Assembly (NCBI RefSeq): GCF_029277445.1
Contig: NZ_CP119566.1
Coordinates: forward strand, 2,358,001 to 2,422,000
Direction: 5' to 3'
From: Pararhizobium qamdonense
GTDB taxonomy: Bacteria > Pseudomonadota > Alphaproteobacteria > Rhizobiales > Rhizobiaceae
DNA length: 64,000 nt
This document shows positions 8,801 to 17,687 of this stretch, one piece after another. The position numbers and the translations under genes were made by a program. The notes beneath the pieces are model-generated. The model was not told where the DNA came from, ran no database searches, and saw nothing but the letters and a program-made list of their open reading frames with translations. How positions within the stretch are numbered: position 1 is the first letter of the stretch; each line of letters begins with the position of its first letter.

Positions 8801-8824
8801 TCATATAAAGATATCCTTATATGA
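8801..8824 (-). promoter_or_regulatory. 24-bp near-perfect palindrome upstream of bmt, candidate SahR-type operator
   Basis: The sequence is a 24-bp palindrome with 11 of 12 base pairs matching and the core AAAGATATC. It ends 30 bases before the bmt start codon. From memory, ATATAAAGATATC-type palindromes are the sites of the ArsR-family regulator SahR, which senses S-adenosylhomocysteine and controls methionine-cycle genes in Proteobacteria. The palindrome is seen directly; the regulator assignment is inferred. Confidence 0.6.
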
Positions 8825-8850
8825 TTGCAACCCTGCAAAACCGGATGTTC

Positions 8851-10227
8851 TCAATCCGCACTGCGCCGCAGATTGCAATGCGCTGCCATATTCAGCCCGA
8901 AAACCGCCAGCGCCAGAAGCATCCATTGCGGATCGGCACGGTTGAGGATGAAGGATTCCATCATGCCGTTATACGTCATGAAAATGATGACCATCATGCA
9001 GAACTCGGAGAAATTGCGGCTGCCGCTGTGGCGGGCAGCGCGCAGATAGTCGATGAGCGGCTTGACGAACAGAAGCAGGATCATCACCGCCCCGCCAGGA
9101 ATACCGAAGGTCAGCAGCGCATCGAGAAAGGTATTATGCGCCGATACGATGCCGCGTACGTCCCAATCCGCTTCGAAATTGGCTTCCATGCCGCGAATGA
9201 CCGGGGATTGCCAGAAGCTGGCATAGCCATGGCCGAACCAGGGATGGGCGGCAATGCTCTCGGACGCAAACTGCCAGATCGCATCGCGGCCGGTGAAGGT
9301 CGGATCCTCCAGAACGGCTGCCGTCATGGCGTGCAAACCGGGCGAATAGATCGTGCCGACAGTCAGGCAGGTAACGAGCGCGGCGAAACACAGGTGCACG
9401 GCGACGATGGCCCCGGCGCTGCGGATAGCGCTGCCGCACAGCACGATGCCGATTGCCAGCGGCAGGAAACCGATCGTCGTCTTCGAGCCGGTGTGCAGGA
9501 CGAAGATGACGGCCAGCAATGTGATCGCCCAGCCGCGCAGCCGCGCGCCGGAGCGAAGACAGTAGATGCCGAACATCGCGAGCACTGAAAAGACTGGGGC
9601 GGACACGTTCTTGTGGGAGAGATGGCCGCGCCAGTAGCCAGCATGCCAGGACTCCAGCGCAGACGCCTGATGGATCGCTCTTTCGGGCAGGAGAACGAGG
9701 GCGGCATAGTTGATGACGAGCAGGAGCAGCACCGCGTTGGCACAGGCCTCGACAAATTCCTTCTCGCTGCGCGGCAAGACCAGCACGCCGGCAACGATCA
9801 GCATGGCGACCAGGCTGAGCGTCACGCCGCGCGCCGAAGCGGCCGGATCATAGGATTGCATGCAGGAGAAATAGGCGATGGCAAAAATGATCAGCCAGCT
9901 CGGCGAGACCAGTTGCAGCAAGGTGCGCGGAGCAACGGTGGCCAGCATGAAGAAAATGAACAGGGCGCCGAGCCCGATATAGCCGATCTGGTTGACGACA
10001 TTCGCCGTCGTCCCGGGATTGCCATCAGATACGACGTCGCCCATGAACGGATTGAGACTGAAGATCATGATGAACAGGCCAAAGCCCGACAGGAATGTCG
10101 TTGCAGCCCGCATCATCGCTGCGGCCCCTTCGGGCGCTGCCTGCGGTATGATGATTCTGGCGTCTGCTTGGCGCAAGGCGGTTATCCGTGGCTGGCGGCG
10201 AAGCGGCCGGCGGGTTTTGCCATTCAT
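8851..10227 (-). CDS. O-antigen ligase/polymerase family membrane protein
   Basis: The 458-residue protein has roughly 10-12 hydrophobic segments starting at about residue 40, and a large periplasmic loop near residues 290-370 containing GRDAIWQFASESIAAHPWFGHGYASFW. That loop pattern is characteristic of the Wzy/O-antigen ligase family (including ExoQ-like proteins), which polymerise or transfer undecaprenyl-linked saccharides in the inner membrane. The N-terminal 37 residues are Arg-rich, and the true start may be one of the two Met codons at residues 38-39. It stands alone and divergent from an acyltransferase gene, so the polysaccharide it serves cannot be named. Confidence 0.75.
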   Translation of the reverse strand: MNGKTRRPLRRQPRITALRQADARIIIPQAAPEGAAAMMRAATTFLSGFGLFIMIFSLNPFMGDVVSDGNPGTTANVVNQIGYIGLGALFIFFMLATVAPRTLLQLVSPSWLIIFAIAYFSCMQSYDPAASARGVTLSLVAMLIVAGVLVLPRSEKEFVEACANAVLLLLVINYAALVLLPERAIHQASALESWHAGYWRGHLSHKNVSAPVFSVLAMFGIYCLRSGARLRGWAITLLAVIFVLHTGSKTTIGFLPLAIGIVLCGSAIRSAGAIVAVHLCFAALVTCLTVGTIYSPGLHAMTAAVLEDPTFTGRDAIWQFASESIAAHPWFGHGYASFWQSPVIRGMEANFEADWDVRGIVSAHNTFLDALLTFGIPGGAVMILLLFVKPLIDYLRAARHSGSRNFSEFCMMVIIFMTYNGMMESFILNRADPQWMLLALAVFGLNMAAHCNLRRSAD

Positions 10228-10530
10228 CCACCGCCCAGAGCGATCCGGACCCGGCTGCGCGGCGCGCGTCTGAAAGCGGTTCTGGATTGCCAGCTCGCAC
10301 AGTGCCTCGACAGGGTTAAATCGCGGTAAAGACCGGTCCTGCCGTTCATCCAGATGTCTGCAATCGCCGCGCTCAGCGATCGAATTCGTTTACCTATCTG
10401 CCGGATTTACAATGCAGGTTCCCCTCCGGTTAACGCAAAATTTCGGGGCGTTGCCTAACGCTCGCCCGATCCTTTTTTTCGTGCGCGCTGCGTGCGCATG
10501 GTTTGCGTCGTCGATGGAGCAAAGAGCATC
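10228..10530. other. divergent intergenic region
   Basis: About 300 bases separate the leftward O-antigen-ligase-like gene from the rightward acyltransferase. The stretch should hold both promoters. I see no strong palindrome, RNA or small gene; a run of T at 10473-10479 is the only notable feature. Confidence 0.4.
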
Positions 10531-11817
10531 ATGACCAGTTCCGAAATCCGCAATCCTGCCGCCGCAACATCAGGTGGTGCTCAGAACCCATCGCGGGTTC
10601 GCTTCGCGGTGCTGGATTCCTGGCGCGGGATTTGCGCGCTGCTGGTTGCGATCATGCACTTTCCAGCCTCCGGGCCGCTGTCGGAAAGCCTCATCATCCG
10701 CAATGCCTATCTGTTCGTGGATTATTTTTTCGTTCTGTCCGGATTCGTCATCGCGCACCGGTACCGTTCCAGCATTTCCAGCCGCGCTGCCTATCTGCGC
10801 TTTGCGATCGTGCGGCTTGGCCGCGTGTATCCGCTGCATCTTGCCGTGCTTGCGGTGTTCGTTGCTTTCGAACTGCTGAGGCTGACGGTCCCGGCGCTTC
10901 GGGGCGACGGCGCAGCGCCATTTTCCGACGGCAACACCATCGGCGAGTTGATCAACAGCCTGCTGCTTTTGAACGGGGCCGGCATGGATGTGCGCCTGAC
11001 CTGGAACAGCCCGAGCTGGAGCATTTCGGCGGAGGTCTGGACCTATCTTCTGTTCGGTCTTGCCGTGCTGACGCTTGGCCGCCGCCACTGGATTGTGTTC
11101 ATTCCGGTGATTGCAGCCGGCATGGCGGTAATCTATGCCTGGTCGCCGGACCATATGGACACGACATGGCATCTCGGCCTTGTCCGTTGCCTCTACGGTT
11201 TTTCGCTGGGCGCGCTGCTCTATCACTTCTTCGGGCCGGTGCTGGTCGCCCATCACCTCAACGCATCCTCGCCACGCGTCACGTCTCTTTGGGCAACAGG
11301 CGTGGAATTGCTGACGCTGGCTGCGATCCTCGGCTTTGTGGCGCTGGCCGGGAAGGGAGCGGTCAACATTCTTGCGCCATTCGTGTTTGCGCTGGCCATC
11401 TGCGTGTTCAGCTATGAAGGCGGCGCGCTCAGCCGCTTGCTGAACCGCCGGATTTTCCTGTGGCTCGGGACGTTATCCTACGGCATCTACATGGTGCACA
11501 TTTTCGTGCAGGCCCGCATGATCAATGCCGCCAGTCTTGTCGAGAAGCTGACGGGGCAGGCGTTTGTCGGCCCGTTTTCGATCGGGCAGGAGGCGTTCTT
11601 CGGGTTTGGCATTCGCGGCGCGGCGTTCGGCGTGGTCATGACCACGGTGATGGTCGCTCTCGTCGTCGTGACGGCGCTCGTGGCGCATTTTCTGATCGAA
11701 AAGCCCGGTATCCGCTTGTCAAAGGCGATCGCCGATCGGGTGGGCGGCGAGACCCGCGCGGAAGCGACGGGCAAAAAGGGGGCGGGACAGGCCGGTTTGT
11801 CCGCCCTGTCCCCGTGA
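10531..11817 (+). CDS. acyltransferase family 3 membrane protein (OafA/YrhL-like)
   Basis: The protein (428 residues from ATG 10531) has the Acyltransferase_3 pattern. The opening block reads LDSWRGICALLVAIMHF, with the conserved Arg and His of the family, followed by DYFFVLSGFVIAHRY and about ten transmembrane helices. Members O-acetylate or O-succinylate sugars of exported polysaccharides and lipids at the inner membrane. GTG 10492 would add 13 residues; the ATG is preferred because a GGAG/AGAG stretch precedes it and the domain follows. It may modify a product of the neighbouring ligase-like gene, but no direct link is visible. Confidence 0.8.
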   Translation: MTSSEIRNPAAATSGGAQNPSRVRFAVLDSWRGICALLVAIMHFPASGPLSESLIIRNAYLFVDYFFVLSGFVIAHRYRSSISSRAAYLRFAIVRLGRVYPLHLAVLAVFVAFELLRLTVPALRGDGAAPFSDGNTIGELINSLLLLNGAGMDVRLTWNSPSWSISAEVWTYLLFGLAVLTLGRRHWIVFIPVIAAGMAVIYAWSPDHMDTTWHLGLVRCLYGFSLGALLYHFFGPVLVAHHLNASSPRVTSLWATGVELLTLAAILGFVALAGKGAVNILAPFVFALAICVFSYEGGALSRLLNRRIFLWLGTLSYGIYMVHIFVQARMINAASLVEKLTGQAFVGPFSIGQEAFFGFGIRGAAFGVVMTTVMVALVVVTALVAHFLIEKPGIRLSKAIADRVGGETRAEATGKKGAGQAGLSALSP

Positions 11818-11829
11818 GTAAGGCAGACG

Positions 11830-12873
11830 TCAGGCTGCCTGCAACTCGTGGCTGATCGGCGTCACCATGGCGGAAATGATCGTGCCGAGATCGATCGAGC
11901 CGACCGGGCGGCCATTGCCATCGACGACATGGGCTACATTCTGATTGGCCAGCGTCATCATCCGGGCCGCACTTTCCAGCACGGTTCCGATCGTCACAGG
12001 CATGCCTTCCGGGTTGCCCGAGAGCGGCTTCATGATCGTTTCGACATTGATGACCCGGCCGCGGTTTACTTCCTTGACGAAGGCCGTGATGTACTCGTCC
12101 GCAGGCTTCAACACGATGTCCTGTCCGGTTCCCTGCTGGATGACCTTGCCGTCGCGCAGGATGGCGATCTTGTCGCCGAGCCTCAGCGCCTCGTCGAGAT
12201 CGTGGGTGATGAAGACAACGGTCTTCTTCAGTTCCTTCTGCAGGTCGAGCAGCACCGTCTGCATGTCGACGCGGATAAGCGGATCAAGCGCCGAATAGGC
12301 TTCGTCCATCAACAGGATGTCGGCATCGTTGGTGAGCGCGCGGGCAAGCCCGACGCGCTGCTGCATGCCGCCCGAAAGCTGGTTGGGATAGTGGTTCTCG
12401 AACCCCTTGAGGCCGACCCGCTCGATCCAGCCCTGTGCCCGCTTGCGGCTTTCCGCCTCCGGCACGCCCTGGATTTCCAGGCCGTAGACGGTGTTTTCGA
12501 TGATGGTTCTGTGCGGCAGGAGCGCAAATTTCTGGAACACCATCGCCGTCTTGTGACGCCGGAATTCGCGCAGGGCGTTTTCGTTCATCTTGCAGACGTC
12601 GACGCCGTCATAGAGCACTTCGCCGGCGGTCGGATCGATCAGGCGGTTGATGTGGCGGATCAGCGTCGATTTGCCGGAACCGGACAAGCCCATGACCACC
12701 ATGACGCCACCGGCGGGCATGGAGATGTTGATGTCCTGCAGGCCGAGAACATGGCCGTGCTTCTCATTGAGTTCGGTCTTTCCGAGCCCGGCCTTGACCT
12801 GATCGACATAGTCACGGCCGCGCGGTCCGAAGATCTTGTAGAGGTTCTTTACCTCGATTGCGTGACTAGCCAT
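11830..12873 (-). CDS. quaternary-amine ABC transporter ATP-binding protein (ProV/ChoV/OpuAA type)
   Basis: The 347-residue ATPase has Walker A (GLSGSGKST), the signature LSGGMQQRV and Walker B (DILLMDEAYSALD). The C-terminal part from residue ~275 holds CBS-like sequence (TIMKPLSGNPEGMP, NVAHVVDGNGRPVG), as in osmoregulated ProV/OpuA ATPases. It energises import of glycine betaine, choline or proline betaine. Its start overlaps the permease stop by 8 bases, so the two are translationally coupled. Three similar rhizobial systems exist and I cannot separate them from sequence alone, so no symbol is given. Confidence 0.88.
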   Translation of the reverse strand: MASHAIEVKNLYKIFGPRGRDYVDQVKAGLGKTELNEKHGHVLGLQDINISMPAGGVMVVMGLSGSGKSTLIRHINRLIDPTAGEVLYDGVDVCKMNENALREFRRHKTAMVFQKFALLPHRTIIENTVYGLEIQGVPEAESRKRAQGWIERVGLKGFENHYPNQLSGGMQQRVGLARALTNDADILLMDEAYSALDPLIRVDMQTVLLDLQKELKKTVVFITHDLDEALRLGDKIAILRDGKVIQQGTGQDIVLKPADEYITAFVKEVNRGRVINVETIMKPLSGNPEGMPVTIGTVLESAARMMTLANQNVAHVVDGNGRPVGSIDLGTIISAMVTPISHELQAA

Positions 12874-13774
12874 GGATCACCTCCGAATGCTTTTGCAGGC
12901 GCCTGCCGTAAGCCTGGCTGGTGCGGTCAAAAATGATGGCGATTGCAACAAGCGCGAACCCGTTGAAGAAGCCGACGGTGAAGAACTGATTGTTGATCGC
13001 CTGGAGGACGTTGCGGCCAAGACCGCCGACGCCGACCATGGATGCGACCACGACCATGGCAAGCGACATCATGATGGTCTGGTTGATGCCGGCCATGATG
13101 GTGGGCAGCGCCAGCGGCATCTGAACGTTTTTCAGCCGCTGCCAGGGGGAGGACCCAAATGCGTCAGCCGCTTCCAGCACTTCCTTGTCGACCAGCCGGA
13201 TCCCGAGATTGGTAAGGCGGATCATCGGCGGCACGGCATAGATGACGACGGCGATCAGGCCTGGTACCTTGCCGATGCCGAAGATCATCACCACCGGAAT
13301 GAGGTAAACGAAGCTCGGCATCGTCTGCATGACGTCGAGGATCGGGTTGATGATCGACTGGGCGCGCTCGGAGCGGGCCATCAGGATACCGATCGGAATA
13401 CCGACGATGATGGCGATGAACGTACAGACCGTGACCATGGCCAGGGTCACCATCGTGTCGTTCCACAGGCCGACAAGGCCGATCAGGAGCATAGAGACGA
13501 TGGTGCCGATGGTGATCCGCATATCGCGGCTGCCGTAATAGACGATCGCGACCATCACGGCCAAAATGATGATCCAGGGCGAGCTTACGAACAGCTTTTC
13601 AAGAAAATTCAAGAATACCTGGAGCGGCTGGACGAGAGCGTCGATAATATTGACATATTCGCGCACGAGGGCCTTGAAGCCGTCATCGATGCTTTTGCGC
13701 GCCATTCGTATCGTCGTGTCGTCGATCGCCGGAAATTTACAAAGCAGATCTGGCAAGTAACTGCATATTGCCAT
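12866..13774 (-). CDS. quaternary-amine ABC transporter permease (ProW/ChoW/OpuAB type)
   Basis: The 302-residue protein has a soluble N-terminus of about 60 residues, then about six transmembrane helices with the BPD_transp_1 domain. The coupling loop reads EAADAFGSSPWQRLKNVQMPLALPTIMAGINQT. This layout is usual for ProW-like permeases. ATG 13774 follows AAGGGG at good spacing. It lies between the binding protein and ATPase genes. The 294-base gap to the binding-protein gene carries a strong hairpin, which would let the binding protein be made in excess. Confidence 0.88.
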   Translation of the reverse strand: MAICSYLPDLLCKFPAIDDTTIRMARKSIDDGFKALVREYVNIIDALVQPLQVFLNFLEKLFVSSPWIIILAVMVAIVYYGSRDMRITIGTIVSMLLIGLVGLWNDTMVTLAMVTVCTFIAIIVGIPIGILMARSERAQSIINPILDVMQTMPSFVYLIPVVMIFGIGKVPGLIAVVIYAVPPMIRLTNLGIRLVDKEVLEAADAFGSSPWQRLKNVQMPLALPTIMAGINQTIMMSLAMVVVASMVGVGGLGRNVLQAINNQFFTVGFFNGFALVAIAIIFDRTSQAYGRRLQKHSEVIHG

Positions 13775-14032
13775 GTCGTTCCCCTTTTTGCCGGAAGTTT
13801 TATAGTGCCGGCCACGTCGTCAGGCCGTTAGGCCTTCGCGCAGACTTGGGTGGTTTCTCCGAACCCCGGCATGTCGAAAATGTGACAGCTTTTCATCACA
13901 AGCGACTATGCCGTTTGCGACGATTTTCGTTTTCTTATCCCGTATCTGACGGAAATACCGGCGGCATTTCGGGTCGCCGGCATCGGGATCGACTGTCTTG
14001 CGGTGTCATGGCAGCATTGCCGGCGGTAAGCC

Positions 14033-14056
14033 GGCAGCGGAGAAGGCTCCGCTGCC
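14033..14056 (-). terminator. 10-bp perfect hairpin between binding-protein and permease genes
   Basis: GGCAGCGGAG and CTCCGCTGCC form a perfect 10-bp stem with a 4-base loop, 13 bases after the stop codon of the binding-protein gene. No U-run follows on the minus strand. It is therefore more likely an mRNA-stabilising or attenuating element than a full terminator. Confidence 0.55.
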
Positions 14057-14068
14057 GCAGGCAATGCC

Positions 14069-15067
14069 TTAAAGGGCTGCCTTGACCTTTTCGGCGACAT
14101 CCGGTGCGACCCACTTGGTCCACATGTCCGGATAGGTTTCCAGGAAGTACTTGGCCGCGTCTTCGTTGGTGCCCTGGTTGTCGGTCATCCAGGCAAGAAC
14201 CTTGTTGACGGTGCCGTTGTCCCATTTGCGGACCTTGACATAGTCCATGGCAACGCCGGCTTTCTCGGAGAATGCCTTGGTCACGACGGTGTAGACGTCG
14301 GAGGTCGGGTAGGAATTGACCTTCGGATCGGCGCAATCTGGAACCGCCGTGCAGGCATCCCAGTCCGCCTTGTTGTGATCGACGCCAAAGCTCAGGCGGG
14401 TCATCTGGTACTTACCGAGGATGGCCGTCGGAGCCCAGTAGTAGCCGAGCCAGCCAGCTTTCTTTTCGAAGGCGTTGGAGATCGAGCCGTCAAGGCCGGC
14501 GGCCGAGCCGGTGTCAACCAGTTCGAAGCCATCCTTGTCGGCGTTCAGCGCCTTGTAGAGGTTTGCGGTCGAGACCTGGCAGTTCCAGCCCGACGGGCAG
14601 TTGAAGACGGCGGCCTTCGACGGATCTTCCGGAGCCGGGAACAGTTCCGGATGCTTCAGGGCGTCCTGCACGGTCTTGATGTCGGGATGCGCGTCGGCCA
14701 GGAACTTCGGAATCCACCAGCCTTCGACGCCGCCTTCGCTCAGGAGCGGGGCTGCTTCGATCAGACGGCCTTCCTTGATGGCGGCATCGAGCGGCGTGCG
14801 CACGGCATTGACCCACAATTCGGGCGCCATGTCGGGCTGGGCCTTCTCGTTCATGGAGGTGAAGGTCGGCATCGTGTCGCCGGTGACAAGCGTTACCGTG
14901 CAGCCATAGCCATTTTCAAGAATGTACTTATCGACATGCGCCGCGACGCCTGCCGAGGCCCAGTTCATTTCTGCGATGCTGACTTCGCCGCAGTCTGCGG
15001 CTTGAGCGGAACCGGCAAGCGCATAGACGCCGGCGGCGAGAATGGTGGAAGCGAGGAGCTTCTTCAT
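14069..15067 (-). CDS. glycine betaine/choline-type ABC transporter substrate-binding protein
   Basis: The 332-residue protein has a Sec signal peptide (MKKLLASTILAAGVYALAGS, cleavage after AQA) and an OpuAC-type binding domain. The mature part opens with ADCGEVSIAEMNWASAGV, and tryptophans such as those in GWWIPKF and GYYWAPT suit an aromatic cage for a quaternary ammonium head group. GGAGG lies 8 bases before the start. It is the first gene of a leftward operon with the permease and ATPase. The ligand could be glycine betaine, choline, carnitine or proline betaine. Confidence 0.85.
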   Translation of the reverse strand: MKKLLASTILAAGVYALAGSAQAADCGEVSIAEMNWASAGVAAHVDKYILENGYGCTVTLVTGDTMPTFTSMNEKAQPDMAPELWVNAVRTPLDAAIKEGRLIEAAPLLSEGGVEGWWIPKFLADAHPDIKTVQDALKHPELFPAPEDPSKAAVFNCPSGWNCQVSTANLYKALNADKDGFELVDTGSAAGLDGSISNAFEKKAGWLGYYWAPTAILGKYQMTRLSFGVDHNKADWDACTAVPDCADPKVNSYPTSDVYTVVTKAFSEKAGVAMDYVKVRKWDNGTVNKVLAWMTDNQGTNEDAAKYFLETYPDMWTKWVAPDVAEKVKAAL

Positions 15068-15776
15068 GTTTAAGACCTCCCAGTCTTATTGCAGACAAAA
15101 TCGTGGGGTCCATCGGGATACTGCATCTCCCGCAAACCCAATCGTTCAGGTTGAAGCAGGCCGGGGGGATCTTGTGGCAAGGCCAATCTTTCATCCCCGC
15201 TGCGACGGCGTTGGAGTTTTCTTGTCTGGCTGCGGAACTCTGTCGTCAGCCATCTCTCTTTTTACCGTTAGGGGCAGCGTAAGTATTCCACAGGAGAAAT
15301 CAACCTCCGGAATCGTTTTAAGCCGTTCCGAGAGCATTTCGGCAACCGCGGGAGGCCTGCGCAAGCTGTTGAAATTTAATGAGCCGGGCAAGATTTTTGT
15401 GCAAACACGCCGCTCTGTGGCGTAAAATTAGCACTGCTTCACACAAGAGTTGCAGAGCGTGTTTTATCCCAGACAAATTGTGTTCCGTATGCGTCTTCAC
15501 GCGGATTTTTATCCGCCGTGAAAAAAAGTGAAAAAAAGCGCGAATTCACCTTTGGTTAAGCTCTCACTAACCATCCGGTAACACTGTCAGGCTAATTGTT
15601 TTCCTGCGGCGGGGGAGACTTGGCCGCCCGGCCGGATCAGGTTTTGCGTCCCGGCTGGAGCGATCTCCGGGTGTATGCCGGAGCGGCCATGTGTTTGTTT
15701 TGGCAGACCGCACGGTTCCTTGACGGGAGCGGGTGCGGTTTTCGCATGTGTGGCACCCTCGTTCAGGCATAAAAAA
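15068..15776. other. long intergenic region upstream of the ABC transporter operon
   Basis: About 700 bases without a convincing gene. It should hold the promoter of the leftward transporter operon. An A-rich stretch lies near 15520-15540 (repeated GTGAAAAAAAG). The overlapping short frames have poor codon use and no ribosome-binding sites. I see no RNA motif I can name. Confidence 0.4.
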
Positions 15777-15805
15777 ACCGCGCCATCTTCAAAGAGCGGC
15801 GCGGT
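15777..15805 (-). terminator. rho-independent terminator of the small gene
   Basis: On the minus strand an 8-bp GC-rich stem (ACCGCGCC with GGCGCGGT) with a 13-base loop is followed at once by seven U. It begins about 26 bases after the stop of the 47-codon frame at 15831-15974, which supports that frame being a transcribed gene. Confidence 0.75.
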
Positions 15806-15830
15806 CTCGAAGTGTCAGTCCGGGAGAGTA

Positions 15831-15974
15831 TCAGCCGACGCTGCGGGTACGGATGAAACCCAGCGGGCCGAAGGGGCTGGCCATGACCGTGTTGCGCACG
15901 CGCGACTGGCTGTCGGGAACCTTGGAGTTCCAGGCGATCTGAACGAAATTGGGCTTGCTGAAGATGAACAACAT
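15831..15974 (-). CDS. small hypothetical protein, 47 residues
   Basis: An ATG at 15974 opens a 47-residue frame (MLFIFSKPNFVQIAWNSKVP..., ending IRTRSVG) that was too short for a standard search threshold. Codon use has the strong C/G third-position bias of true genes here, and a canonical terminator follows the stop. AAGG lies about 11 bases before the ATG, which is a weak ribosome-binding site. The N-terminus is hydrophobic and the C-terminus basic. I recognise no family. It diverges from cobQ, whose start is 246 bases away. Confidence 0.55.
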   Translation of the reverse strand: MLFIFSKPNFVQIAWNSKVPDSQSRVRNTVMASPFGPLGFIRTRSVG

Positions 15975-16220
15975 CTGGGTTTGACCTTGGGTGTGGAGCG
16001 CCTATCGCTCCGTGCTTTGATGGTGCTGATATAATCCTGTTTTGGCGGAATACAACGAGTATTTTTGCCATGCGATGTCGCTTTCCGGATAGTTTCAGGG
16101 CCGTGCCGTACAAGCCTTGCAGCGGCCTGAAATATCGCGTGAAAAACTGCCGTCAAACGCGGCAGAAATGCGGCGGAATAAGGCTTTTCTTGCGGTGGCC
16201 GCAATGCTAGATCAGGCGCC

Positions 16221-17675
16221 ATGACAAAGACGATCATGCTTCAGGGAACCGGCTCCGATGTCGGAAAAACGGTACTCGTGGCGGGGCTCTGCCGCATCGC
16301 TGCCAATCGCGGCCTCAAGGTCGCGCCCTTCAAGCCCCAGAACATGTCGAACAACGCGGCGGTTTCGGATGATGGCGGCGAGATCGGCCGGGCGCAGTGG
16401 CTGCAATCGATGGCGGCGCGCATTCCGTCATCGGTGCATATGAACCCTGTCCTCTTGAAGCCGCAGTCGGAAACCGGCAGCCAGATCATCGTGCAGGGGA
16501 AGGTGGCCGGCCAGGCGAGGGGGCGCGATTATCAGGCCTTGAAGCCGAAGCTGATGGGCGCCGTCCTGGAAAGTTTCGAGATCGTCCGGTCAGGCAAGGA
16601 TCTGGTCGTCGTCGAAGGGGCGGGGTCACCCGCCGAAATCAACCTGCGGGCCGGCGATATCGCCAATATGGGCTTTGCCACGCGCGCCAATGTGCCGGTC
16701 GTGCTGGTCGGGGATATCGACCGGGGCGGCGTCATCGCCTCGCTGGTCGGCACGCATGCCATTTTGCCCGGCGAAGACCGCGCCATGATCAGCGGCTATA
16801 TCATCAACAAGTTCCGGGGCGACGTGTCGCTGTTTGACGATGGCATTGCGGCGATCGGTGGATTTACCGGCTGGTCCTGTTTCGGCGTCGTGCCCTGGCT
16901 GAAGAGTGCGGCGCGTCTGCCGGCGGAAGATTCGGTCGTTCTTGAAAAACTGGCGCGCGGGACGGGCAGGGCCTTGAAGATTGCGGTGCCGGTTTTGTCG
17001 CGTATCGCCAATTTCGACGATTTCGATCCGCTGGCCGCAGAGCCGCAGGTCGATCTCGTCTTCGTGCGGCCGGGCGAACACATTCCCGCCGATGCCGGAC
17101 TGGTCGTCATTCCCGGATCGAAGGCGACGATCGCCGATCTCTTCGATGTCCGCGCGCAGGGGTGGGACCGCGATCTTCTGGCGCATGTGCGCCGCGGCGG
17201 CCGCGTCATCGGTATTTGCGGCGGCTACCAGATGCTCGGAGACCGCGTCACCGATCCGCACGGTATCGAAGGCAATGTCAGCGAGATCGCAGGGCTTGGC
17301 CTTCTGGCGGTCGAAACGGAAATGGCGCCCGAAAAGACGGTGCGCAACACAAGCGCTCGCTCGGCAATCTACGATGTGGCGCTGGAAGGCTATGAAATCC
17401 ACCTTGGCCGCACCATAGGCGCCGATTGTGCGCGTCCGGCAGTCATCATCGACGGCCGTCCGGACGGCGCGGTCTCGCCGGATAGTCTTGTCAGCGGAAC
17501 CTATCTGCACGGCCTGTTTGCCAGCGACGCCTACCGCGCAGCGCTGCTCAAGAGCTTCGGCATCGAAGGCGGCGGCGAAAATTACCGGCTCTCGGTCGAC
17601 CGGGCGCTGGACGATGTCGCAGCCGAACTGGAATCAGTGCTTAATCCGCGCTGGCTGGACGGTCTGATGTCCTGA
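16221..17675 (+). CDS. cobQ: adenosylcobyric acid (cobyric acid) synthase
   Basis: The 484-residue enzyme amidates positions b, d, e and g of adenosylcobyrinic acid a,c-diamide, using glutamine and ATP. It has the N-terminal P-loop (GTGSDVGKT, then [15 protein letters not shown]) and a C-terminal type 1 glutamine amidotransferase domain with the nucleophile cysteine in [11 protein letters not shown] and the histidine in [16 protein letters not shown] is also typical. Length and start match the family. It is separated from the other cob genes by a ClC channel gene on the opposite strand, and no riboswitch is evident immediately upstream. Confidence 0.95.
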   Translation: MTKTIMLQGTGSDVGKTVLVAGLCRIAANRGLKVAPFKPQNMSNNAAVSDDGGEIGRAQWLQSMAARIPSSVHMNPVLLKPQSETGSQIIVQGKVAGQARGRDYQALKPKLMGAVLESFEIVRSGKDLVVVEGAGSPAEINLRAGDIANMGFATRANVPVVLVGDIDRGGVIASLVGTHAILPGEDRAMISGYIINKFRGDVSLFDDGIAAIGGFTGWSCFGVVPWLKSAARLPAEDSVVLEKLARGTGRALKIAVPVLSRIANFDDFDPLAAEPQVDLVFVRPGEHIPADAGLVVIPGSKATIADLFDVRAQGWDRDLLAHVRRGGRVIGICGGYQMLGDRVTDPHGIEGNVSEIAGLGLLAVETEMAPEKTVRNTSARSAIYDVALEGYEIHLGRTIGADCARPAVIIDGRPDGAVSPDSLVSGTYLHGLFASDAYRAALLKSFGIEGGGENYRLSVDRALDDVAAELESVLNPRWLDGLMS

Positions 17676-17687
17676 AGCAGGGCCGCT

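Noticed and set aside
12872..13831. 319-codon Asp/His-rich plus-strand frame opposite the betaine permease
   Set aside because: It is the reverse complement of a membrane-protein gene and shows no ribosome-binding site.
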